Shown in pieces: positions 21,843-29,193 of a stretch of 64,000 nt of DNA. Within the stretch, counting starts at the first letter, position 1, and each line of letters starts with the position of its first letter. The notes beneath the pieces were generated by a model that was not told the DNA's origin, did no database searches, and saw nothing but the letters and a program-made list of their open reading frames with translations. Source of the stretch: Agrobacterium larrymoorei (lineage in GTDB: Bacteria; Pseudomonadota; Alphaproteobacteria; Rhizobiales; Rhizobiaceae); contig NZ_JAUTBL010000002.1 of the NCBI RefSeq assembly GCF_030819275.1, positions 2,664,501 through 2,728,500 on the forward strand. Direction: 5' to 3'. Position numbers and translations under genes: made by a program.

Positions 21843-23840
21843 ATGGCTGAAGAACAAACTTCAGAAGACGCAAAGCCTGTGGGGTTGATGGAAGGCGTCA
21901 ACAAACCCGTCTTTTTCTGGTCGGTCGGCCTCACCGCCATTTTCGTTCTGGCCGGGGTCATCTGGCCACAAGGATCCGCCAGCGTGTTCAGCGCTGTGCA
22001 GTCCTGGATCGTCACCGAACTCGGCTGGGTCTATCTGCTGTCGGTCGCAATCTTTCTGATCTTCATGCTTTATCTCGGCTGCTCCAGCTATGGCCGCATC
22101 AAGCTCGGCCCGAACCATGCGGACCCGGATTTCAGCTATGGCGCATGGTTCTCCATGCTCTTCGCCGCGGGGATGGGCATCGGTCTTGTCTTTTTCGGCG
22201 TCGCCGAACCGATCAAGCACTTCATCGCGCCACCCACCGGAGACCCGGAGACAATCGAGGCGGCGAGAACCGCCATGGAGATCAGCTATTTCCATTGGGG
22301 TCTGCATGCCTGGGCCGTCTATGCGGTCATCGGCCTGTCGCTGGCCTATTTCTCCTTTCGCCATGGCCTGCCGCTCACCATGCGTTCCGCTCTCTACCCG
22401 CTGATCGGTGATCGCATCTATGGTCCGATCGGCAATGCGGTCGACGTCTTCGCCGTCATCGGCACGCTGTTCGGTGTGGCGACTTCACTTGGGCTTGGCG
22501 TGCTGCAAGTCAATGCCGGTTTCAACCATGTGCTCGGCTGGTCGATTTCCTTCTGGGTGCAACTGCCTCTGATCGTCATCATCACCGCCATGGCGACCGT
22601 CTCGGTCGCGACCGGTCTCGACAAGGGCATCAAGTTCCTGTCGAATCTCAACATGCTGATGGCCGTGGCGCTGATGCTCTTCGTCTTCGTCATGGGGCCG
22701 ACGACCTTCCTGATGCGCGCCTTCGTCCAGAACCTCGGCGCCTATCTCGATCATTTCGTCATGCGCACCTTCTACATGTATGCCTATTCGCCGGATGAAG
22801 GCCCGAGCAAATGGCTGGGAAGCTGGACGCTCTTCTACTGGGGCTGGTGGATCGCCTGGTCGCCCTTCGTCGGCATGTTCATTGCCCGCATTTCGCGCGG
22901 CCGCACCATCCGCGAATTCATCGCTGGCGTTCTTCTCGTCCCGGCAGGCTTTAGCTTTGCCTGGATGACGGTTTTTGGCGATACCGCGATTTCGCTTCAT
23001 CTGACCGGCGCAACAACGGCTGTGTCAGAGGCCGTCTCCAAGGATGTGACGCTGGCACTGTTTGTGTTCCTCGAACAGTTTCCGCTTGGTCTTTATGTGT
23101 CGTGGTTTGCCATGGCGCTGATCGTCTTCTTCTTCGTCACCGGCGCGGATTCCGCCGCACTTGTCATCGATACCCTCACCTCCGGCGGACGCGAAGACGG
23201 ACCGGTGGCGCGGCGCGTCTTCTGGGCAATCACCTCCGGCGTCATCGGCGCTATCCTGCTCTATGCAGGCGGGCTCGATGCGCTTCAGACGGCCTCCATT
23301 GCCGGGGCGCTTCCCTTCACCTTCGTCATGCTTTTGATGTGCTGGGGGCTGTGGAAGGGTCTGCGGCGGGAAGGCGTTCGTCAGAACGCCCTCGTCCAGA
23401 ACCTGAGACCACGCAACGCCATCTCGTGGCAGCGGCAGTTGCAGGGCATTCTCCACCACCCCTCGAAGGCCGAGGGAGAACGCTTCATGCGCGAGACGGC
23501 GACCGAAGCCTTGCGGGCTGTCGCGGCAGAGTTGGAGAAACGCTCGCTCGTAACCAGACTTAACGAAGAGCCCAACAAGCTGAAACTGAAAGTGGCACCG
23601 GGTGAGCCGGAAGAGTTCGTCTACGGCGTGCGCATGCGCCGTTACGAAACACCCGGATACAGCTTCTTCGAAAGCCAGAGCAATCGCAAACGCGCCGAAT
23701 ATTACTATCGGGCGGAGGTCTTCCTTCTCGATGGCGGCCAGAATTATGACGTCATGGAATTTTCAAAGGACGAACTCATTCAGGATGTGCTTGAGCAATA
23801 TGATCGGCACTTCCAGTATCTTCACGCCATCCGGGCGTAA
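21843..23840 (+). CDS. BCCT-family betaine/carnitine/choline transporter (BetT-like)
   Basis: A 665-residue transporter with about 12 membrane helices in the first ~495 residues. It has the family glycine motif 'GMGIGLVFFGVAEP' and the aromatic substrate-site segment 'WTLFYWGWWIAWSPFVGM'. A cytoplasmic C-terminal domain of about 160 residues follows, as in BetT-type choline transporters, where the tail senses osmotic strain. The likely substrate is choline, betaine or a related trimethylammonium compound; the sequence alone does not settle which. GAGAGGG about nine bases before the ATG supports the start. No bet genes are adjacent; a strong terminator follows. Confidence 0.9.
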   Translation: MAEEQTSEDAKPVGLMEGVNKPVFFWSVGLTAIFVLAGVIWPQGSASVFSAVQSWIVTELGWVYLLSVAIFLIFMLYLGCSSYGRIKLGPNHADPDFSYGAWFSMLFAAGMGIGLVFFGVAEPIKHFIAPPTGDPETIEAARTAMEISYFHWGLHAWAVYAVIGLSLAYFSFRHGLPLTMRSALYPLIGDRIYGPIGNAVDVFAVIGTLFGVATSLGLGVLQVNAGFNHVLGWSISFWVQLPLIVIITAMATVSVATGLDKGIKFLSNLNMLMAVALMLFVFVMGPTTFLMRAFVQNLGAYLDHFVMRTFYMYAYSPDEGPSKWLGSWTLFYWGWWIAWSPFVGMFIARISRGRTIREFIAGVLLVPAGFSFAWMTVFGDTAISLHLTGATTAVSEAVSKDVTLALFVFLEQFPLGLYVSWFAMALIVFFFVTGADSAALVIDTLTSGGREDGPVARRVFWAITSGVIGAILLYAGGLDALQTASIAGALPFTFVMLLMCWGLWKGLRREGVRQNALVQNLRPRNAISWQRQLQGILHHPSKAEGERFMRETATEALRAVAAELEKRSLVTRLNEEPNKLKLKVAPGEPEEFVYGVRMRRYETPGYSFFESQSNRKRAEYYYRAEVFLLDGGQNYDVMEFSKDELIQDVLEQYDRHFQYLHAIRA

Positions 23841-23843
23841 TGC

Positions 23844-23880
23844 AAAAGGGCAGGCCGCTTACCGAGCGGCCTGCCCTTTT
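23844..23880. terminator. Strong bidirectional terminator between convergent genes
   Basis: A perfect 16-bp stem (AAAAGGGCAGGCCGCT at 23844-23859, its complement at 23865-23880) closes a TACCG loop. The A and T runs at the ends let it work on both strands, for the BCCT gene (+) and the cytochrome gene (-). Confidence 0.95.
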
Positions 23881-23919
23881 CGATTTGAGCGAAGGGATCA
23901 CCCTCAGTGATCTTTGGTA

Positions 23920-24414
23920 TCAGGCCATCCGGCGCAAAAGGTTGGTGCGCCAGAAGAATTGGTGAACCAGAACGCCGAGAAGGTGCAGGCCGATCAACGC
24001 CCAGAGCAGAACCTTGATCGGCCCGCCATGCAGCTCACCCGCAATATCGTTGCCGAAGTAATATTTGCCGATACCGCTCATCGGCATGACGATGAAAATC
24101 GCATAGAAGGCCCAATGCGTGACCTTGGCAACAAGCTTTGCCAGAGGCGGCTCATTGGCAGGCGCCTCCGGCACGCCCTGCACCAGCCGAAGACAGAGGC
24201 GCACAAGACAGAGCACCAGAACGGCAATGCCGACATAGGCATGGATATTGGCCGACGCGATATCATCCGGCGTGATCGCCTCACCGTGGCGCATCAACCG
24301 GTTCCAGTGTTCCGTGCCGTCGGGAAAGAGAAGGTTGAAGAGGATCAGGAGCGCCATGATCCAGTGAAGCGCCCTCTGCGGAATGCTGTAGCCGATGACG
24401 GACGTTGAACCCAT
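23920..24414 (-). CDS. Cytochrome b561-family membrane protein
   Basis: A 164-residue protein with four membrane helices and paired histidines suited to haem b binding: 'QRALHWIMALLIL' in helix 1, 'ANIHAYVGIAVL' in helix 2, 'KVTHWAFYAIFIVMPMSG' in helix 3 and 'IGLHLLGVLVHQF' in helix 4. Such proteins move electrons between quinol and periplasmic acceptors, and some scavenge superoxide. The ATG at 24414 has AAAGG seven bases upstream. A longer frame starting at 24477 would begin inside the lpdA terminator, so I rejected it. Confidence 0.88.
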   Translation of the reverse strand: MGSTSVIGYSIPQRALHWIMALLILFNLLFPDGTEHWNRLMRHGEAITPDDIASANIHAYVGIAVLVLCLVRLCLRLVQGVPEAPANEPPLAKLVAKVTHWAFYAIFIVMPMSGIGKYYFGNDIAGELHGGPIKVLLWALIGLHLLGVLVHQFFWRTNLLRRMA

Positions 24415-24455
24415 GGATTTGCCTTTGCTATTGAACGGTTTGAAACGCCACAATA

Positions 24456-24488
24456 AAAGCCGCATCCTGAAGAACAAGATGCGGCTTT
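24456..24488 (-). terminator. Terminator of lpdA
   Basis: AAAGCCGCATC (24456-24466) pairs perfectly over 11 bp with GATGCGGCTTT (24478-24488). On the minus strand the hairpin ends in CTTTTATTG. It lies about 60 bp after the lpdA stop. Confidence 0.9.
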
Positions 24489-24548
24489 CAACCTTGCCGA
24501 AATATAATGTTCAGCCCCACCCCTGACGGGAGGGCAGAACGGATCCGA

Positions 24549-25955
24549 TTACATATGGATCGGCTTGAAGAAGGTCGCGAGCGCCGCTTCCTTCACCGCT
24601 TCCGACATGGTCGGGTGCGCGTGGCAGGTGCGACCCAGATCTTCCGACGAGCCGCTGAATTCCATCAGTACGGAGATTTCCTGGATCATTTCGCCAGCGC
24701 CGAAGCCGAGAATGTGGCCGCCGAGAACGCGGTCGGTTTCCTTGTCGGCCAGGATCTTGACGAAGCCATCGGTGACCTGCATGGCGCGTGCGCGGCCATT
24801 GGCGGTGAAGGGGAACTTGCCGACCTTGTAGGCGATGCCCGCGGCCTTGAGTTCTTCTTCGGTCTTGCCGACGGAGGCAACTTCCGGCTGGGTGTAGACC
24901 ACGCCCGGGATGACGTCGTAATTAACGTGGCCGTGCTGGCCGGCGAGGATTTCGGCGAGTGCCACGCCTTCATCTTCTGCCTTATGCGCCAGCATCGGGC
25001 CCTTCACCACGTCGCCAATGGCGTAAATGCCGGCAACACTGGTCTTGTAGTGACCGTCGATTTCAACGCGACCGCGGCTGTCGAGCGCAACACCGGCTTC
25101 GGCAAGGCCAAGACCGTCGGTGTAAGGCTTGCGACCGGTGGAGATCAGAACCACATCGGCTTCCAGCGTTTCGGCTGCACCGCCCTTGACCGGCTCGAAC
25201 GTGACCTTCGCGCCAGTGCCAGTCTTTTCGACGGCCGTCACCTTGGCGCCGAGCTTGAAGTCGATGCCCTGCTTGGCAAACAGACGCTGTGCCTGCTTGG
25301 ACAATTCACCATCCATGCTGCCGAGAATGTTGTCGAGATATTCGACGACAGTCACCTTGGCGCCGAGGCGCTGCCAGACGGAACCGAGTTCAAGACCGAT
25401 GACACCGCCGCCAACGACGATGAGCTTCTCCGGAACCTTTGGAAGCGCGATTGCACCGGTGGAGGAGACGATGACCTGCTCGTCGAGATCGACCTGAACG
25501 CCTGGAATGCCTGCGACATCCGAACCGGTGGCAATCACGATGTTCTTGGTTTCCAGTTCCTGCACCGAGCCGTCCTCAGCGGTGACGGAGACCTTGCCGG
25601 CGGACACGACCTTGCCGGTGCCCTGGAAGGCATCGATCTTGTTCTTCTTGAACAGGAAGGCCACGCCATCGACATTGGCCTTCACCACGCCGTCCTTGTG
25701 CCCCATCATCTTGTCGAGGTTGAGCGTCGGTGCCGCCACTTCGATGCCGAGGCTGTCCATGCCATGGGCAACATGGGCAAACATTTCCGATGCATGCAAC
25801 AGAGCCTTGGAAGGAATGCAGCCGACATTGAGGCATGTGCCGCCGTAAGTGGCGCGCTTTTCGACGACGGCGACCTTGAGACCGAGCTGTGCGGCCTTGA
25901 CCGCGCACACATAACCGCCGGGGCCGGTACCGATAACAACTACATCATAAGCCAT
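24549..25955 (-). CDS. lpdA: Dihydrolipoyl dehydrogenase (E3)
   Basis: A 468-residue flavoprotein disulfide reductase. The FAD-binding GxGxxG is 'VIGTGPGGYVCAVKAA', the redox-active pair is in 'GGTCLNVGCIPSK', the NAD-binding glycines are in 'VGGGVIGLELGSVW', and the C-terminal His-Glu dyad is in 'HAHPTMSEAVKEA'. It reoxidises the lipoyl groups of 2-oxoglutarate dehydrogenase (SucA/SucB, encoded upstream on the same strand) and possibly other complexes. AAGGA precedes the ATG. Three unrelated genes separate it from sucB. A strong terminator follows. Confidence 0.97.
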   Translation of the reverse strand: MAYDVVVIGTGPGGYVCAVKAAQLGLKVAVVEKRATYGGTCLNVGCIPSKALLHASEMFAHVAHGMDSLGIEVAAPTLNLDKMMGHKDGVVKANVDGVAFLFKKNKIDAFQGTGKVVSAGKVSVTAEDGSVQELETKNIVIATGSDVAGIPGVQVDLDEQVIVSSTGAIALPKVPEKLIVVGGGVIGLELGSVWQRLGAKVTVVEYLDNILGSMDGELSKQAQRLFAKQGIDFKLGAKVTAVEKTGTGAKVTFEPVKGGAAETLEADVVLISTGRKPYTDGLGLAEAGVALDSRGRVEIDGHYKTSVAGIYAIGDVVKGPMLAHKAEDEGVALAEILAGQHGHVNYDVIPGVVYTQPEVASVGKTEEELKAAGIAYKVGKFPFTANGRARAMQVTDGFVKILADKETDRVLGGHILGFGAGEMIQEISVLMEFSGSSEDLGRTCHAHPTMSEAVKEAALATFFKPIHM

Positions 25956-25979
25956 TTGATTTCCTTCATTGTTGGGCAG

Positions 25980-26732
25980 CTATCTGCCGCCGCTCACATT
26001 CAATAGAGCGCCCGTCACATAGGACGCCTCGGGCGAAAGGAGGTAGAGAACCGCATCTGCGATCTCGTCTGCAGTACCGGGTCTTTGCATCGGCACGATG
26101 GGCGCCAGATCCGTGGCGCGGTTCGGCAGCCCGCCCGATGCATGGATGTCGGTATCGATGATGCCGGGACGAACCGCATTGACGCGAATGCCCTCGCCCG
26201 CAACTTCACGCGACAAGCCGATGGTGAACGTATCGACGGCGCCCTTGGAGGCGGCGTAATCCACATATTGGCCGGCACTTCCCAGCACCGCAGCCATGGA
26301 CGAAATGTTGACGATCGACCCGCCGCGCCCGCCATGCCTGGTGGACATGCGTTTGACCGCCTCGGCTGCGCAACGGATCTTGCCGATGACGTTGATGGCA
26401 AACATCCGGTCGAGCCGCTCGCGCGAAAACTCCTCGACGCGGGCCGTCTGATCGACAACACCAGCATTGTTCACCAGCCCGTCGATGCGACCGAAGTGAT
26501 TGTCCAGCGCCGCGAAGATCGAAGCGATGCCCTCTTCCGTTCCGGTGTCACCCTGCACGATATGGGCAATGCCGCCATCGCGGGCAATATCATCGGCCAC
26601 GCTCCGTGCCGCAGACTCATTCGTGGCGTAGTTGACGAGCACGCGCCAGCCGCGCTTGGCAGCAAGACGCGCGGTCGCAGCCCCGATACCACGGCTGCCG
26701 CCTGTCACGAGAAGAACCGGACCCTCAGTCAT
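25980..26732 (-). CDS. SDR family NAD(P)-dependent oxidoreductase
   Basis: A 250-residue classical short-chain dehydrogenase with the cofactor motif TGGSRGIG at the N terminus, 'LVNNAGV' in the middle, catalytic Ser in 'IVNISSMAAVLG', YxxxK in 'YAASKGAVD', and a C terminus of the 'YVTGALLNVSGGR' type. The Tyr-Ala-Thr after the second strand suggests NADP preference (NYATNES), though this is weak evidence. Substrate is unknown. It ends 25 bp before lpdA and is one of three passenger genes in the suc-lpd cluster. Confidence 0.9.
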   Translation of the reverse strand: MTEGPVLLVTGGSRGIGAATARLAAKRGWRVLVNYATNESAARSVADDIARDGGIAHIVQGDTGTEEGIASIFAALDNHFGRIDGLVNNAGVVDQTARVEEFSRERLDRMFAINVIGKIRCAAEAVKRMSTRHGGRGGSIVNISSMAAVLGSAGQYVDYAASKGAVDTFTIGLSREVAGEGIRVNAVRPGIIDTDIHASGGLPNRATDLAPIVPMQRPGTADEIADAVLYLLSPEASYVTGALLNVSGGR

Positions 26733-26764
26733 CAGCGATCACTCCGCTGCGGCGAGACTGCATG

Positions 26765-27403
26765 TCAGGCCGCTTTTTCGGTTGCGAGTTTGATGCCGAG
26801 CGCAATGAAGACCACGCCGGAGGTGCGGTCGATCCACTGGCTGGCGCGCGCAAAGGCTGCGCGCATGCGCGGCGTCGTCATGAACAGGCTGACGCCGACG
26901 AACCATGCAATCAGGCAGCTTGCCATGACGATGCCATAGCCGAACTTGATCATCACCGGCGTGTGAGCATGAACCACCGTCGAGAAGATCGACAGGAAGA
27001 AGAAGACAGGTTTCGGGTTCAGCGCATTGGCGGCAAAGCCGAGCGTGAAGGACTTGAGGCCGGACTGTCGCTTATGCGCCGCCGCATTCTCAGAAACCTC
27101 AGGCAGCTCCATCTTGCCGGCGCGCAGGGCCTTGATGCCGATATAGATTAGGTAAGCGACGCCAAGCCACTTGACGATATTGAACAGGTAGATCGACTGC
27201 GAGATGATCAGGCCAAGACCGAGGATCGTGTAGGTGACGTGGAACATCAGCGACGTGCCGATGCCGAAGCTGGTGATGATGGCCTCACGACGTCCATGCA
27301 CCATGGCCTGACGCATGACCATGGCAAGGTCGGCACCCGGAGATACGATGGCAAAGGCAAAGATTGCCATCAGGGATGCAAGTTCGATTACATACTGGTG
27401 CAT
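26765..27403 (-). CDS. LysE/RhtB-family amino-acid exporter
   Basis: A 212-residue membrane protein with about six helices and the family N-terminal block 'AIVSPGADLAMVMRQAM', where SPGAD is close to the usual PGP region. A charged hydrophilic loop (about residues 105-125, KMELPEVSENAAAHKR) separates the two halves. LysE-type proteins export amino acids or related small metabolites using the proton gradient. The substrate cannot be deduced. It lies 13 bp after the MAPEG gene and 32 bp before the SDR gene on the same strand. Confidence 0.9.
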   Translation of the reverse strand: MHQYVIELASLMAIFAFAIVSPGADLAMVMRQAMVHGRREAIITSFGIGTSLMFHVTYTILGLGLIISQSIYLFNIVKWLGVAYLIYIGIKALRAGKMELPEVSENAAAHKRQSGLKSFTLGFAANALNPKPVFFFLSIFSTVVHAHTPVMIKFGYGIVMASCLIAWFVGVSLFMTTPRMRAAFARASQWIDRTSGVVFIALGIKLATEKAA

Positions 27404-27416
27404 GATTGACCGGCCC

Positions 27417-27830
27417 TTAGAACATCAACACGAAGAACATCAGCAGCAAGCCGATCATCGATCCCACCCAGACGAGCGACCGGATATAAGGGATGCCCAT
27501 CAGATAAAGCGGGATGTAGATGACGCGGCACACCAGCCAGATCCAGGCGCCGATCAACGCGATACCGGACGGATCGCCCGCCATGATCACGCCGAAGGCA
27601 AGAGCGATGAAGGCCGGATAGGTCTCGCGGAAATTGGCCGAAGCGCGCTTGGCGCGTCCGGCAAGCTTGCCGGTGGCCTGGCGCTCGTCATCGCGCGGAC
27701 CGGCATTCCACTCGCGCCCAAGTTCCTTGGTCGCGATCAGCGCCTGCAACATCACATGCACCACGAGAATCAGAACGCTCAAGCCGATGAGCGGCAGAAA
27801 GGGCGACGCGGCGAGAAATGTCGGTTCCAA
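27417..27830 (-). CDS. MAPEG-family membrane protein
   Basis: A 137-residue protein with four predicted helices and the MAPEG core: 'GRAKRASANFRETYPAFIAL' after helix 1 matches the usual R-x-x-x-N-x-x-E element that binds glutathione in eukaryotic members, and 'RVIYIPLYLMGIPYIRS' lies near the third helix. Bacterial members are poorly characterised and may act in membrane-associated thiol or lipid metabolism. It is the first of three passenger genes between sucB and lpdA and follows a hairpin at 27852-27883. Confidence 0.85.
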   Translation of the reverse strand: MEPTFLAASPFLPLIGLSVLILVVHVMLQALIATKELGREWNAGPRDDERQATGKLAGRAKRASANFRETYPAFIALAFGVIMAGDPSGIALIGAWIWLVCRVIYIPLYLMGIPYIRSLVWVGSMIGLLLMFFVLMF

Positions 27831-27851
27831 GAAGGGCGCTCCTGACGGGAA

Positions 27852-27883
27852 TTCAGCGGGATTTCACTTGAAACCCCGCTGAA
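27852..27883 (-). terminator. Hairpin after sucB, possible partial terminator
   Basis: TTCAGCGGG (27852-27860) pairs with CCCGCTGAA (27875-27883) over nine bases, and an inner TTTCA/TGAAA pairing extends the stem after one mismatch. The T run is weak, so read-through into the passenger genes and lpdA is possible. Confidence 0.55.
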
Positions 27884-27899
27884 ACGAAAAGCAAGTCGA

Positions 27900-29138
27900 T
27901 TAGAGATCGAGAACCAGGCGTTCCGGATCTTCCAGGCTTTCCTTGACGCGGACGAGGAAGGTCACGGCTTCCTTGCCGTCAACGATGCGGTGATCGTAGG
28001 AGAGTGCCAGATACATCATCGGACGAATGACGACCTGACCGCCGATGGCGACCGGACGCTCCTGGATCTTGTGCATGCCGAGGATACCGGACTGCGGTGC
28101 GTTGAGGATCGGCGAGGACATCAGCGAGCCATAGACACCACCATTGGTGATGGTGAAGGTACCGCCCTGCATGTCGGCCATGCCGAGCGAGCCGTCGCGG
28201 GCTGCCTTGGCAAGACGACCAAGTTCCTTTTCGACGCCAGCGATGGAGAGCTGGTCTGCATCGCGGATGACCGGAACGACAAGACCCTTGTCCGTGCCGA
28301 CGGCCATGCCGACGTGACAATAGTTCTTGTAGATGATGTCGTTGCCGTCGATTTCGGCGTTGACCGCAGGCAGTTCCTTCAGCGCGTGGGTCACGGCCTT
28401 GGTGAAGAAGCCCATGAAGCCAAGCTTCACGCCATGCTTCTTCTCGAACACGTCCTTGTAGCGGTTGCGCAGGTCCATAACGGCCTTCATGTCCACCTCG
28501 TTATAGGTGGTCAGCATGGCAGCGGTGTTCTGCGCGTCCTTGAGGCGGCGTGCGATCGTCTGGCGCAGACGCGTCATCTTCACGCGCTCTTCGCGAACGG
28601 CGTCCTGCTCGGCAGAAACCGGACGCGGTGCAGCAACCGGAGCCGGAGCAGGGGCCGGAGCGGAAACGCCCTTGGCGACAGCCGCCAGAACATCACCCTT
28701 CAGAACCTGGCCGCGCTTGCCCGAACCATCGACCTGATCGGCAGAAAGATTGTTTTCAGACAGAAGCTTGCCGGCGGCAGGCGCAGGCGGAACAGAGCCG
28801 GAAGCAGAAGGGGCAGGAGCAGCAGCAGCCGGTGCTGCGGCAGGAGCGGGAGCAGCAGGAGCGGCAGCCGGTGCAGGCGCGGAGGTGGCAGCACCAGCGG
28901 CACCCTCGGCGATCTGGCCGAGCAGCGCGTCGAGACCGACGGTTTCGCCATTCTGGGCGACGATTTCGGTCAGAACGCCGGAAGCGGGGGCTGGGACTTC
29001 AACAGTCACCTTGTCGGTTTCGAGTTCGACCAGCGGCTCGTCAGCCTTGACGGTGTCGCCGACTTTCTTGAACCAGGTGCCGACAGTCGCTTCGCTGACG
29101 GACTCACCCAGTGTTGGTACGCGGATTTCAGTGGCCAT
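27900..29138 (-). CDS. sucB: 2-oxoglutarate dehydrogenase E2 (dihydrolipoamide succinyltransferase)
   Basis: A 412-residue E2 subunit. Residues 1-75 are one lipoyl domain with the lipoylated Lys in '[14 protein letters not shown]'. A long Ala-Pro linker follows (about 80-120), then the E3/E1-binding domain ('[19 protein letters not shown]') and a second Ala-Pro linker, then the catalytic acyltransferase domain with the active-site '[12 protein letters not shown]'. It transfers the succinyl group from SucA to CoA, with LpdA reoxidising the lipoyl arm. It lies 55 bp after sucA. The Ala-Pro linkers are simple-sequence DNA and give misleading open frames on the other strand. Confidence 0.97.
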   Translation of the reverse strand: MATEIRVPTLGESVSEATVGTWFKKVGDTVKADEPLVELETDKVTVEVPAPASGVLTEIVAQNGETVGLDALLGQIAEGAAGAATSAPAPAAAPAAPAPAAAPAAAAPAPSASGSVPPAPAAGKLLSENNLSADQVDGSGKRGQVLKGDVLAAVAKGVSAPAPAPAPVAAPRPVSAEQDAVREERVKMTRLRQTIARRLKDAQNTAAMLTTYNEVDMKAVMDLRNRYKDVFEKKHGVKLGFMGFFTKAVTHALKELPAVNAEIDGNDIIYKNYCHVGMAVGTDKGLVVPVIRDADQLSIAGVEKELGRLAKAARDGSLGMADMQGGTFTITNGGVYGSLMSSPILNAPQSGILGMHKIQERPVAIGGQVVIRPMMYLALSYDHRIVDGKEAVTFLVRVKESLEDPERLVLDL

Positions 29139-29193
29139 GTTATCGTTCCGTTATTCAGGTGTCTTTGTTGCGAGGGTCGAAGCGGGAGAGTGG

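Noticed and set aside
24415..24477. A 21-codon N-terminal extension of the cytochrome b561 gene
   Set aside because: It begins inside the lpdA terminator and has no similarity; the ATG at 24414 has a ribosome-binding site.
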